Counted from the first letter of the stretch, positions 51,410-63,327 are shown. The stretch: 64,000 nucleotides of DNA from Chelydra serpentina (GCA_037349315.1 JBAIAC010000027.1:21306501-21370500), one strand, 5' to 3'. Notes: generated from the sequence alone by a model not told the origin. Numbers and translations are program-made.

Positions 51410-53990
51410 TTAGCAAACCAAAACACCAGCAACAACAAAACCTTTAAAAGAGAGAACAAAGTGCATGAACAAATGCAAACAGTGAAACCATGTACAAGAC
51501 AGAAACCTACTACCATTGCATATCCCCTGGCTCTCCATACCCTCTTCCCTTCCTTCCACATGTGCTGCACACTTGGCATGGGGGGGAAGAGGAGGAGGGA
51601 GATCTACGGGGGAGGGGGCTGCATGTGCCACAGTTGCCCTGGCCTGCCGCTCATTGCGCCCAATTGCCTGGGCCACGAGGAACAGCCGAGGGGACTCAGC
51701 CTTGGTGTGGGGGATGCAGCAGGAGCCTGTTAGCGATAGCAGCCACTCAAAATGTTCTTTCTGCTGAGCTCCGTCCTCCTCCCTTAGCCGCCGTTCCTGG
51801 TCCAGGAACCGCAAAGAACGTGCCTGCTCCCACGCTGCAAACCTGTCCTCAAAGGCTGCCTGAGCCTTTCCCCTTGCCTCTCGCCACACCTTTCCTCTAG
51901 CCGCAGGTCCCTCGGCCCTTGGTTCTGGACCTGCTTGTGGGCCCTGTCCAGAGCTTCAGCCATCAGTTCACCATGGAAACACTCCCTCATGGAACCGTCT
52001 GTGGAGGTCTGTTGGTCCAGGCTTCTGCTGCTCTGTGGGCAAGCTGTGGAGGGGTGAGGGGCCTGGCACAGGAAGAATCCTTGTGGAATTTCAAGGACAT
52101 AAAATGTTACTTTTCCAAACTGAACTTCAGTATATAGTGAGAGGGACGCTACAGACCACAGAAGCTCCGTGGACCCAGCCTGGTTAATCGAAGCGAAAGA
52201 TGTCCAGAGACAATGGCAAGTTAAAAATTACTGCTGCTTTTTCCCCCCTTAAAATTGCAGAACAACTTGGGTTAGCAGGGAGGTCGGTGGCCAAACACTG
52301 CACAAGGTTTTCCTATCATTTCCGGCATTCCACAGTTTGGAGGATGGAACAGTTCTTGTGGTGCCTGATTGGGAAAGAAAGGTGTTACTCCAAGCTGCCA
52401 ATGGGAATCCTGAAGTGTATGCCACTGGAGTATTTAAATGTCTAGTGACTGGACTGCACATCTACAAGTGAAGTGGGCTGGTCAGCTACTGAAGTGCTTG
52501 GGAAAATACGACCTTCTCTAGGACTACCTGCTTCATAAGGATGCTGCATTAGCCAGAGCCGTAACTAGGGTGAGGCCAGTGAGGCACTCGGCTCGGGGCG
52601 CACGGCTGTCAGGGTTGCAAAAGGCTGCAGCCAGGGGCGCCCCCTCTTCCCCCGCCGCCGAAGCCACCCCGGCTTACCTGCGGGAGGTCCGCCGGTCTCG
52701 TTGTAGAAGGTACCCTCCGCTGAATTGCCGCCGAAGCCGCGGGACCGGCGGACCTCCCGCAGGCAAGTGGAAGCGGCTTCAGTGGCAATTTGGCGGAGGG
52801 TACGTTCTTCCCTGCCGCCGAAGCCGCTTCCGCTTGCCTGTGGGAGATCCGCCAGTCCTGCGGCTTCGGCGGCAATTCGGCGGAAGGTACCTTCTACAAC
52901 GAGACCGGCGGACCTCCCACAGGCAAGCGGAAGCGGCTTCGGCGGCAGGGGAGGACCTCCCGCAGGTAAGCCCCTTGGAATTTCTGCGCTCCTGCCTCAG
53001 GCGCAGAAATTCCTAGCTACGGCTCTGGCATTAGTTTCCACATAGCTTAGCCTGCTATGGCTCCATGCAAACACACACAAGTCCATGGCCATCCCCCTCC
53101 CTGGAGAAAATGTCAAACCCCAGGTGTACTTGGGACAAGTGATTTCAGCACCATGGACTCCCTCAAACTGAAATGCACTAGATACACGTTTCCACATTCC
53201 TCCCCTTTGCTGTTTTCAGGTGGCTCATGACACCACGGAGTGGTTACAGAGAGACGTGCTTACCGGGATAGCAAGGTCAAGTTGTTATTTTCAACAAACG
53301 AGAAAGCACTAGCAAAACTGTGCACCTTTCCAGCAGAAATTCACTTTTCAAGGTATTTTTCACTGTCTGCACTTTGTGGTCACCATTTTGAATTCCACAT
53401 AGTGGGGCAGGGCGGGGGCTGCTGAACACCAAGGTGCTGACATACAATCTGCCATTAGCGGATACACGCTGATAGCCAGGGCTAGTAATAACTTCTGCAT
53501 GGGTTCGTAGAATAGAAATCCCTCCCATTCCTATATTAACAGACATTAACATGGAGCCAGAAACTTACCAGGCTCCAGGACGGCTTCTGCTTCTTCTGTT
53601 TCAGCTGCAGGTGCCACGGTGATTCCTCTTGTGGCATCAAAAACCTCCTCTGAGTACAGCCCAGGTTGTATTGAAGCTGCTCCTGCTCCAAAGCCTCCTC
53701 TGGGACCGGTGTCAGCTTTGGTGGCCTCACTTGCTGCCTGCCACTGGCTGCCATCAGCCCCCAGGCTGGCTCCGTGCTCAGCGCAGTGCCCAGCACCCAG
53801 TTAAATGCCTCATAAGACGCTGTCGGCGAGTTGCGCAAGGAGCCGTTCTGGTCCCTGCTTTCCATGTAGTCAGTCCTGAGCTGCTTAGTCTGCTCCCTGC
53901 CCTGGTCACCGGCCCGGTACATTTCCGACATTGCCAGCGTCTGCACTATTTGCTGCTATGCGCGGTCGTTCCTGGTACGCTTACTAACAG
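51410..53990 (-). pseudogene. Harbinger Myb/SANT-like DNA-binding gene, remnant
   Basis: Exon-like part 1 (about 53990-53569): EMYRAGDQGREQTKQLRTDY, MESRDQNGSLRNSPTASYEA and FNWVLGT resemble the Myb/SANT-like (MADF-like) protein encoded by Harbinger elements, ending near a donor CCTG|GTAAGT (53563-53568). Part 2 (51990-51420): LDRAHKQVQNQGPRDLRLEE and RFAAWEQARSLRFLDQERRL, a charged C-terminal helix. The MITE at 52554-53027 lies in the intervening intron. Family assignment comes from pattern and from the partner transposase. Confidence 0.65.
52554..53027. mobile_element. hAT-type MITE, GCCGCC-rich
   Basis: 474 bp with ends CAGAGCCGTAACTAGGG and CCTAGCTACGGCTCTG (inverted, nearly perfect) and 8-bp flanks GCATTAGC (52546-52553) and GCATTAGT (53028-53035), 7/8. 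The interior contains several alternating direct and inverted copies of a segment with TTGCCTGTGGGAG, GCCGCCGAAGCC and GGTACCTTCTACAACGAGACC, so it folds extensively. Spurious open frames only. Confidence 0.92.
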
Positions 53991-54496
53991 CCAGTGTTTT
54001 GCTGGCCTCCCAGCAGAGATTTCCCACGTCTAGCTGGGCTCCCACAAGCATGAAGCAGCGCGCTTTGCAGAGGACTGCTCCCGGTCAGTGTCCATGTCGA
54101 ACACAGGAGGCTCTCTGAAGGTGTATCTGGAGCTTGGCGGTCACAATAAAATGGAAGGGTTCAACTCTGACTTCCTGAGCTGCTGTAACACAACCAGGGG
54201 GAGCTGCTTCCATTTCCCTGGCATCAGCTGGCAGTTCTTGGGAGAGAGAGAACAAAGGAAGTTGGCCTATGGGCTTATGGAATACTTTAGGCAGACTCCC
54301 AGAACTCGAGTCAGTGAACCCGAGTCTACACTGCAGAATGATGGGGCTTGAACCCTGGGTCCCAGCTTGACTCAAGCTTGAACCCTCCACCCTCTCGAGA
54401 TCCTGGGTCTGAGCCTGAGTCCAAGATGTTTGTGTGTAGATGGAAGGGGGGCTTGGCCAGCCCGGGGTTCTGCTGCAGTGTAGACATACTCTACGG

Positions 54497-54605
54497 CAGT
54501 GGTTCTCAGCCTTTCCAGACGACTGTACCCCATGTAGGAGTCTGGTTTGTCCTGTGTACCCCAAGCTTTACCTCACTTAAAAGCTGCTTGCTTACAAAAT
54601 CACAA
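54497..54605. mobile_element. hAT-type terminal fragment
   Basis: CAGTGGTTCTCAGCCTTTCC, then GACTGTACCCCATGTAGGAG and TTTACCTCACTTAAAAGCTGC form one end of a common CAGTGGTTCTC-type hAT repeat. It is truncated after about 110 bp and directly follows the Harbinger right terminus. Confidence 0.55.
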
Positions 54606-55714
54606 AGCTCTCCAGCTCAGCCATGACTGTAGCCATCCTGTGGACCCTATCACAACAAAACAGCCTTGGCCCTTCCTATGGCTCCTGAATGGGCATCGAA
54701 CATCGACACTGACTTGCCAGGTCTGAGAATCGGCCTTCCAGCTTCCAACTGTGCTCACTGCAGCACAATCACCCAGCGAACAGCCTGGCCTGCAGGGGCA
54801 GAGGTAGGCAATCACCAGCACGCTGGTCTGAAACAGCATCACTAGACGCTCTGGTCAGGAAAGCATCGCTTTCAGGACAGCACCCAGGTTTGAGTTTAGG
54901 TTCCAGAGGAGTCAATGGGAGTTAAGCACAGGCATAGGTGGGGTCATGAATCGGAGGCTAGAAGTGTCTAGCTAACAGAACGCTCTGCCTGGGAAGAGCT
55001 TGAGTCAGTAATATAGACAGCATGATGTTCTGCCTAGGGAGGGGTATTAGCACAGAGGCTGTCTCTGGAGACACGCAGAGGAAATGCGACTGGAAGGCCG
55101 TGTTTGTATAATGCTGTTGTGTAGTGTCACTTGGGAACTTGGGCGTGGAAATACTTTGCTACCAGGAGCATGTTACAAAAAAAGGCTGCAGCTGCTGCAT
55201 AAAGCAGAAATTGAGGCTCTCCGTTTGGCTGGCAGTCTTGAGCCCGTTTCCTGTGTTGAAATAACAGACGTAGCATCCCTGCATTACCCCACTGCTGAAC
55301 CGCTCAGTGCCATTCAGGAGAGGTTAATAGGAAAGGCAGCTGTCCATGGTCTCTTTTCCTTTAGAGTTAAATTCACCTCTAGTTAGTCCAGACACTTCAT
55401 TCATTTACAAGAAGAACAAATTATAGGTATAAGATGAGCTGAAACACCACTTCTAGGGAGCCCGATCTCCTGAACATCTTGTGGGGTGGGGGTGTGTTAC
55501 ATGGAAAGAGGCCATTGTTTAGGAGAGGGGGTGACAAAAGTGGAATCAGTATTCCCGAGAAAGAGCTAAATGAACCTTTTAGAGAAATCTGGTTTGGTAC
55601 TGATGCAAAATGCATCTGCTCCCAAATCCAATGAGTTAACAGCAAGCACAGTGACTACAGTGTTGCTTTCCAGCATCCCTGATCACCAGGGGCTTGTTGC
55701 TGTTCATGGATTTA
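54606..55714. other. TSPOAP1 intron sequence
   Basis: No exon or definable repeat recognised. A 100-codon plus-strand open frame (55084-55386) has no family resemblance that I can name. Confidence 0.4.
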
Positions 55715-56055
55715 ATAGCTTTTAAGGCCACAAGGGGCCATTATATTAATGTAGTGTGACCTCCTGCGTCACACGGGCCAGAGAACATCTCCCTGTCAAG
55801 TCCAACACATTTGGTTGAGCTACAGCATATTTTTTAGAAAAACATCCAGTCTTCATGTAAAGACTCCAAATGATGGACAGTCCACCACATTCATGGTCCT
55901 AATGGTTCACTGCTCTCAATGTAAACAATTGGCATCTTATTCCCAACCTGAATTTGTCTAACCTCAGCTTCCAACCATTAGATCTTGTTGTGCCCTTGTC
56001 CGTTAAATTATAAATTAAAGACCCTCTACTGTTGGAAGTCTTCTCCCCATATCGG
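55715..56055 (-). mobile_element. Old CR1 fragment
   Basis: Antisense old CR1 (TTTTAAGGCCACAAGGGGCC, GTGTGACCTCCTGCGTCAC, CCAACCTGAATTTGTCTAAC, CTTCCAACCATTAGATCTTG), the same subfamily as 13621-14311. Coding is decayed. Confidence 0.7.
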
Positions 56056-56212
56056 GCGGATAGACAATTGGTTATAGCAACAGTACTAATATATCAATTC
56101 AAATATCAAATCGCCATCAGTTAGAAGGACATGACTAAGTGTCTTTGTGGTCACAAGTCCTTCTGATTGCCATCTCTGGTGAATGACACACACTCACAGG
56201 CGCACATGTGTA

Positions 56213-56247
<35 letters not shown>

Positions 56248-58837
56248 CCCTCTAAATTACATAAAGGCAGTGGACTCAACTGGCAAGTAACAAATGGAAA
56301 TTCAAGTTCTGGATATTTCTCCAAGAAAAGAAACGAAGAAAAATTACTCTGGAAAGATCTTGGTAAATAGTGTTAGTGTTGCAAAAACGAACAATCATGT
56401 TAGTCTTTTCTCTTCTCTGTTACTCATGAGATTTTTCTGAAATGATAAATCAAATGTTAAAAAGGAAAAACACAATACATCTGCTCCCCCTGCACCCTTC
56501 AAATGGCGGGGTGCCGGGAGTCTGCCTGGATGCAGTCCTTTCTGGGAGTGCTGTCAAACAGAACAATTATCCACCGGGGTTAATTTTAGGGACTAGCACC
56601 ACCCCCATGACCTAGTCAATTTGCTAGTCTTTGGATTGTTTACTGGAGCCCCGGGGACCACAGTGAGGAGGAACGGGAGAAAACTGAGCAAAGGAAAATG
56701 CAGGCTGAATATGGGAAACTATTAGCCTGCAGGCTGAGGTTGGAGCCCCATCCCATGGGACAGCTACACCCGGTCTGGATAAAGTACCACAAACTACTGT
56801 GCAGAGAATAACCTTGCCCTAGCTGGGCCAGTCTGAAGGACAAAGCAGGCCCGTTCTATCTCTTGTTTCTAAGAAACCTAGCATCATACCACAGTCCCCA
56901 AAACCACCAGATAATTGTTCCAAACAACTGCACTGCACAGCATGGCTTCTCTTTGGTAATGAGCCTCATGCAGCCAGCCACTCCACAGCAGGGGAAGGAG
57001 AGAAGTCTGGCTGCAGGGGCCAAGCAGGGAATTAAGGAGACCTTCTCCCATACACTTACATGGTTGCTCTCTCTCTCTCTATGTATCACTCTTATCTATC
57101 ACTGGACTCTTCTTTTCCTCATTCTCTGAAGAATATAACCGCCAGGGGTGCATAATATGGGCAGAAATAAATAGATGAAATCAATTAGAATGGAACACTT
57201 TCTAAAGGTGCTTTACAAACCTCAGTCTGACAGAATCTGCATATTACTGATGCAAAGTACACCTGTTAGAGCAGTTCCTTGATAGCAACAACTATCATTG
57301 ATGTTACCATGGGATTTTCACTGTCACATCCTGTTTTCACCTGCTCAGGACTTCTTGGGGAGTTTCCCTTGGAGGTTGAGTTTTCAGTGCTTAGCCTGAG
57401 TCCAGAAGTGACATTTGTTTGAAAGTTTAAGCAAAATCCCTTCATCTCTTTCAGTTATTGGAGAGTTAAAAATACCCCCCATTTTCCCAGAATTGTACGA
57501 ATCGTTTAGTCCCAGTGATTCACACATAACTCATCCTCCTTCCTCTGCTTTGTATGGAAATCACCCTCACTGAGGGGCTGGGCTCTGCTTGGTGTGGGGG
57601 GAAAAGCTTAATCCAGACAGTTATAAGCAAGTGGAAAATCACTTATGAGTGAGCTCCTGCTAAGATCTGAGTAGGGCCTAACGAAGCTCACAGCTTTCTT
57701 GTGACATCACGCTGTCCCATGACCCTGCCCGAGCAGGCAGAATGGCTCAGAGGCTGCAGCTAGGAAATCTGGCAGGAGGAATCTCATCCCCAATCTTCCA
57801 AAAGATTCCAACGATGCTCTCTCGCTGCTGCCCCTCTCTGCTGCCCTGCTGACCCAGCTTTGCAGGAAAAGGTCCCCAGCCGAACACAGGTAGCAACAAA
57901 TGTGAGAACTCCACTCTCCCCAGCAACCAATCCCTCTCCCCGGCCAGGTCTAGCCTCAGCAAATAGGCTGTGTTTAAAGCCATGCCAGCTAACAGATTTA
58001 ACCAACACAGGAGTAGGCCTGTACAAATCTGCTAGCTGGTTATGGTCAATCCTCAGTTCCCCCAGATGTACCTGGGTTGATGTTGATTGATTCACAACAG
58101 GTGAGGATGGAGCCCACAGAATACATGCAATGTAGGCAGCTCAATGCTACTAGGAGAACCTTCGCTTCTACCTTTCCTGCCTTTTGGTGCCTGCTATTTC
58201 ATGTTAATGATGCAATACCATGCGGGTGGGGGCACGGGGGGAGACTGTCGTCTGTAATAGGAGTAAGAATGCAGCTCAAGGGTCCTGGAATGAGGCTTTA
58301 TTGCTAGATTTCTTCTGGTAATTTAGGGGAGTGTGTAAAGACATTCACTGCCAGGAGCTTCCCAGCAATGCCCTTTCAATCCGACCCCCCGTTGCTTTGC
58401 TACAGACACAACAGTCGGGATACACAAATGCTGAGTTTAGTGTGAGGTGGGCACTCTGAAGAGACAATGCTAAGGGAACATTAGGGTAGTGAGACAAGCT
58501 CTGTCACCTAACACTTCACAGCCAACAACTGCTTCTCAAAGGACACAACCGGGGCCATTACTATTAATCCATCAGGGCCTCCAGTCAGACTCATGCCAAA
58601 TGTCCTCTTTCCATCGGTGAGCTTTCTAATTGGCTCCTCCTCCAGTGAAGTCTCTACCATGCAAGTGAAGGTGAGGTCACAGCTACCTGTCTGTGACATC
58701 ACTGAATGTGGCAGGCAGCCATAAGCAGCTTCAGGATTCAAGTTCTCAACCACCAAGAGTCAAACTTTTGTTATACAGGCCTTTGTATTCATACATGTCT
58801 CTCTAGTTCCTTTCATGGGAAGATCCTGGGGCAATTG
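56056..58837. other. TSPOAP1 intron sequence with a CA microsatellite
   Basis: A (CA)n tract is at about 56216-56244. Other parts are unassigned. Two peptide-like frames (56626-56806 plus strand; 58508-58756 minus strand) lack a convincing family or splice context and are discussed among rejected items. Confidence 0.45.
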
Positions 58838-59076
58838 TTACAGTGGGGGAGGTTTAGGTTGGATATTAGGAAACACTTTTTCACTAGGAGGGTGGTGAAG
58901 CACTGGAATGGGTTACCTAGGGAGGTGGTGGAATCTCCGTCCTTAGAGGTTTTTAAGGTCAGGCTTGACAAAGCCCTGGCTGGGATGATTTAGTTGGGGT
59001 TGGTCCTGCTTTGAGCAGGGGGTTGGACTAGATGACCTCCTGAGGTCCCTTCCAACTCTGAGATTCTATGATTCAA
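58838..59076 (+). mobile_element. CR1 LINE 3' end, truncated
   Basis: Begins at TACAGTGGGGGAGGTTTAGG (RT C-terminus [20 protein letters not shown]...LDKALAGMI) and ends with the CR1 3' UTR and ATTCTATGATTC. Young subfamily, about 240 bp. Confidence 0.93.
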
Positions 59077-59853
59077 TTCAAGTGCATTCATTAATTAGCC
59101 TCATAAGATACAAACTATGGGAAGAAGGTGCTCATTCTGTCGTACCTATCTAGGCACTTACGCCATGATCAGAATTTATACCCGCACATGGGGAAGCTGA
59201 CGCTTAGAGAGGTGAAGTGACTAGTACCAGGTCACAGGGAATCAGAAACAGAGCCAAGTATAGAATTCAGTGTCCTATTCCTGGTTCCGCTCTGTAATCA
59301 CTCACTTGAGCTATACAATGTATGACAAAGATTCAAATGAGAAACATCCAGAGAACATAAACTCTTCAGGATAGGGACTGTGTCTTTGTACATTTTTACT
59401 CAGTTCTTATAGCACACGGTGTCCTGAGCTCGAAAAGGGTCATACTCAATGTTCATGTCAATAAACACAGCAGGGACATGGGAAGGATGTTGGGGTAACT
59501 TTCTCAAAAATGTATGAAGCTTTATATAAAAGTGAGCTGACATCAGCCCTCGAGGGGAACAAAGGTCCATTGGGGAGGAATGTCTATCAGGGAGGAACTG
59601 GAATGGGTAGATGTGGGAGGCATGTCTGTGTACAGCAGGCAGCCTACTAGCAGTTAAATCCTGCTGGGATGTAATACGTTCAATCACTAACAACTCATTC
59701 CCCAAATACACAGCCTCCACCTACCCCAGCCTGGGAATCACGTGCCAAGCCACATACATCCAGGGCCGTGAAAAACAGTTAGACCTTAATTAGATTAGTA
59801 TTCCTTGAGGCACGTGGACATCTGTTTAAGGGAGCTCTGCAGAGCCCTCTACT
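59077..59853. other. TSPOAP1 intron sequence
   Basis: Unassigned intronic sequence; no exon or repeat with clear borders. Confidence 0.4.
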
Positions 59854-60218
59854 CAGTAGCGTAGCCAAGGGGGGAGCGGAGGTAGCGGCCGTTCCCCTGT
59901 GAGCAGAAGCGGCGCCTTAAAAAGGAAGCGGCGCCTTTTTTAAAGGGGGAGCGGAGCTAAAAAAAGGCACCGCTTCTTTTTAAGGCGCCGCTTCTTGTGC
60001 TCACCCGGCGGCGCTCCGGCTGTTCGGCGGCGGGTCCTTCACTCGCTCCGGGTCTTCGGCGGCACCCGGCGCTGAAATGCCGCTGAAGACCCGGAGCGAG
60101 TGAAGGACCCACCGCCGAAGTGCCGCCGAACAGCTGGAGCGCCGCCGAGTGAGCACAGGGGGAGGTGCCATTTTTTTAGCTCCACTCCCCCTGTACTCTG
60201 GACCTGGCTACGCGGCTG
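59854..60218. mobile_element. hAT-type MITE with palindromic GC-rich core
   Basis: 365 bp with ends CAGTAGCGTAGCC and GGCTACGCGGCTG (inverted) and 8-bp flanks CCTCTACT (59846-59853) and CCTCTACC (60219-60226), 7/8. It contains GCGGCGCCTT/AAGGCGCCGC inverted blocks and the same 22-bp inverted pair as the MITE at 26136 (60032-60053 with 60089-60110). Confidence 0.9.
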
Positions 60219-60265
60219 CCTCTACCCTAATCTGCGTCCACTCACACACTGGGGAATGCAGAGAC

Positions 60266-60516
60266 TAAGGGTTCTCCTAGACAGGAAAGTTGTACTGTGA
60301 ATTTAAACTGATTTCGTTAACTAGCGGAGCCCCCTTGTGGGCACCCTTATCCCAGTACCAGACTGGGTATTTTCAGTTTACCTTTTGTCACTTTGGAAGT
60401 GGTTTAAGCTAAACTGAAAAAGCCACTCTTACTCTAGACTAAGTGTTGAAACTCTAGCTGTACCTGTATCACTGAACTGTTACAACTGGTAAAAGTTTCC
60501 CAAGCAGACAAGCCCT
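60266..60516. mobile_element. Old palindromic MITE
   Basis: Left AAGGGTTCTCCTAGACAGG and right CAGACAAGCCCTT are imperfectly inverted; inner TAAACTGATTTCG...CAGTTTACC and TTTAAGCTAAACTGAAAAAG also pair. The layout matches old TAA-target Harbinger-like MITEs. Borders approximate. Confidence 0.45.
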
Positions 60517-61671
60517 TCAAATCAGGCTCAAAGGAGTCTGAACATCCATCACCGGCAGCTCGGGTGGCCCAGCTTTGAGCCGGCTTTAGAAGATGGGGCA
60601 ATTAGCCGAATTGTATTTGACTGGTCTGCAAAGCAGGGACAGCACCTTCCCTGTAGGGGAGGAAATCAAGGCACTGGAGCAGACAGATATTACAGAACAT
60701 GAAGTCATCGGAAATGGGGAAGGAGGCTTGTGGAGACTCTAGTGTGTTTGAAGGCAAAGGCAAATGAGCAGGGGGTGGCTGAGCGTGAGGGAGAGGGATG
60801 GAGGAGGTCAGGAGCTGGGAGGGCTGGTGCAGGAATAATAGGAGGCAGGAAAGCCAGGAAGGATTTAGTTAGAGTGACACCAATAGTTCCAGCTTCTTTT
60901 AAGAGGCAAAAAATCCTAGGAACTGGGGCAGTCAGGGGTATGTGCCTGTTCACAGATCGAGGCTTGGTGCCAGACTAGGCCTGTGGCTAATGGACAGCTC
61001 TGACATCTCCGGGACTCAGTGAGTGGGGAGCTATGGGGGTAATTTCCCGAAGGTAGCGGACGGCGCCGAGAGATCCAGTTGAGAATTAGGGCCCAACTGG
61101 GCATTGATGTCCCCGGCAATCACTGTGGCTAGGGGCACTGCAGGGGGGGGTAAGGCAGCACCGAATGGGGTCTGCTTTGGGGAGAGTAGGCTGGTTGTGC
61201 CAGGAAGCTGGGGAGGGAGCGGGTAACCCAGGATTTTCTGGCTGTGAGTTTCCTGGGTTTGAGAGGCACGCTCATGGCCTTACATCCTTTTCCCAGAGGT
61301 GCGTGTGGGGATGTCCCCAGCGGGTTTTCGCGTGTGTCACACTCACCACCGTGCAGCAGTGAGGGAGCAAGTCCTCAAAGCATTGTCTCGCCTAGAGGCT
61401 TCTCCCGTCCTTGAACAAGTGGCCCTAATATTTCCCTCCAAACACTTGAGCTGCTCCTGTGTGATAAAACCCACTGGGCGAAGTGCAGTAACCCGAGGGG
61501 CTGCAGGAGATGGGGTGAGCAGCACTCAGGCCCTCCACTCCAGACCTCCGGTCAGCTTTGGAGTTTTGTATCTCTCCCAATCTCAACTATCGGAAGCCCT
61601 TTTCTATGGAGATGTAACAACAGTTTCTGTTCCAAGAGTCCTCTGCATTGATCAGCTACATGCCACCTTAC
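60517..61671. other. TSPOAP1 intron sequence
   Basis: Intron immediately downstream of exon 61672-61800. No other exon recognised. Confidence 0.45.
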
Positions 61672-61800
61672 CTGACTCTCAGCACTCACTGCACATGTGT
61701 CTTTGTCTTCCAAAGGACGCCCCTCAGTCATTCCTCCATCCAAAGAGACAGCTTCCAGGAAGTTAGACGGGACAAGGCCTCTCTGTCTGTTTAATTCCCC
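61672..61800 (-). CDS. TSPOAP1: TSPOAP1 (RIM-BP1) exon, end of third SH3 domain
   Basis: A 129-bp exon (43 codons, phase 0 at both ends) with acceptor CCTCTGACCCTGCAG and donor GAGAGTCAG|GTAAGG. It encodes GELNRQRGLVPSNFLEAVSL, then DGGMTEGRPLEDKDTCAVSA and ESQ. Human TSPOAP1 has GELNGQRGLVPSNFLE followed by a variable linker ending AESQ at the same exon end, so the match is specific; the ALVPSNF-type strand and helix close the SH3 fold that binds proline-rich partners such as RIM and calcium channels. The exon with the start of this SH3 domain is not in the window. The next exon is 43153-43368, about 18.3 kb away. Confidence 0.88.
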
Positions 61801-63327
61801 CTGCAGGGTCAGAGGAGAAGTTCTCAGATACGTCACTAAGCAAGACTGACTTGAGAAATGAAGCACACAACCCCATTGCAAAGGGCGGGGCGGATTTCCC
61901 CATCTCTACATCGGGGATAATGGTCCTGCCCTTCATTGTAAAGAGCTCAACTCTGGGGCTGGGACCCTCTCGTTGTTCTGTGTTTGTACAGTGCTAGCAC
62001 AATGGGGTCCTGGGCAACAACTGGGCTCCCGGGAATACAAAGGGTGGGGATGATGAAAAGCACTGTGTAGGGGCGAGGGATTCCTGTCGTTAGTATTGTG
62101 CCGGGGGCAGCGTGGGCAGATCTGCCAACACCCGTTCCGCTCTCACTACAAGAACAGGTCGGTGGGAGGAGCAGAGTAAAGGGACAAACAATGTAGCCTG
62201 ATGGATAGACAGACACTGATCACCATAAAACTACAGAGCACACTGACACCTGGACAAATAGCAACTGACTTCAGAGAAACAAAGGGAAATGATTTGCCTG
62301 TTCTGGTGACTTTCTTAATCTTTTTAATTTTCTTTGGCATTGGTGGTTAACTAAAGCTTCTCTGAATAACAACAGGTGCAAAGATACTTTATCCAACAGG
62401 ATCCCGGGAATATAGAACCATAGGAAATGGAGTGCAGAACTAAACGTGAAAACAGAATCTTGTAGGCAAGACAGGGATCTTGGCTCAACACCGTGTCACA
62501 TAAATATCCAATTCCTTGCAAACACCGTGAAAGACTCCTGGGCACCTGTAATAGCCCTGGGAGAGAATTACATTAAATGTGTCTTTTATGCAGGGACTTT
62601 CTTTTCTCACCAACCAGAGTTTGCATTTAGTAGAAAATGTCTGTGACACACTGTTGCTACAGTGAAACTTTGACAACATCAGGAGTGTCTGGTAATTCCC
62701 ACGTTCCCGTGTAAATGATATCGTAGGCAAGCGCACTGTTGTCACGCAGTATGCTTAGAGGAATGGGTTTGGTTTTGTACCAAGACCAGACTGGTAACAC
62801 CCAGAGCTGACTGCACCACCCGAAGAGCTGAGCTGCTCCATGTCTGGTGGGGTGCTGGTCTCCTCTCCCTAGAGCAGTACATCATGGGCAGCCACAGCGC
62901 CATCTCCCCCACACTGCCTGCTCAGCTTTCTCAACCGCAGAGAGGGAGCTTAGCTTCCAGGGCACATTCCGTTCTCAGACTCCGGGTTCAGACCACCCCT
63001 TTATGCCATTAGGGGTTTCTTTGGGATGTCCCCTACCTGGGAACCAGACTGAAAGAACCAATTCGTTTCACATAAGCCACTACAAAGCCTGTGGACATCA
63101 CCAGCTTTCAGTCACTGCCAACCTAACTGGATCTGAACCAGGCCCCCGGGTCTCTCCCGAGCCCTCCAGGCTCCCAGCAAACGTATCACTTGTGACTAAA
63201 CTAGGTTGTGGCACGTATAAAGAAAACAAGGAACGGTCTGAGAAATAGAAATGGCCGTAACGAAATGGCAATTCTTTAATGACAACTCAGCCTGCAGCAG
63301 ATGTGGTGTAGCTTGCTGAGCACTGTT
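61801..63327. other. TSPOAP1 intron sequence
   Basis: Upstream intron. I looked for the exon with the first half of the SH3 domain and did not find it. No definable repeat recognised. Confidence 0.5.

Larger units (their letters stand above)
45511..54493 (+). mobile_element. PIF/Harbinger element, copy B, with nested insertions
   Basis: Terminal GAGTATGTCTACAC at 45511 and its inverse GTGTAGACATACTC ending at 54493 bound a region holding a plus-strand Harbinger transposase pseudogene (48655-50197) and a minus-strand Myb/SANT-like gene (about 53990-51410), the two-gene convergent layout of PIF/Harbinger. Later insertions are hAT 45748-48550, MITE 49086-49488, repeat 50450-51241 and MITE 52554-53027. 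Without them about 4.5 kb remains. A 3-bp target duplication is not evident, so the exact ends need checking. Confidence 0.7.

Noticed and set aside
56626..56806. Plus-strand frame with SLWIVYWSPGDHSEEEREKT and a charged continuation
   Set aside because: No acceptor or start codon in place, no family recognised, and about 60 codons can occur by chance.
58508..58756. Minus-strand frame with CMVETSLEEEPIRKLTDGKR and FGMSLTGGPDGLIVMAP, faintly like an integrin alpha N-termin
   Set aside because: The likeness is weak, a stop (TAG) lies just before the only good donor, and the position is inside a TSPOAP1 intron without neighbouring exons of such a gene.
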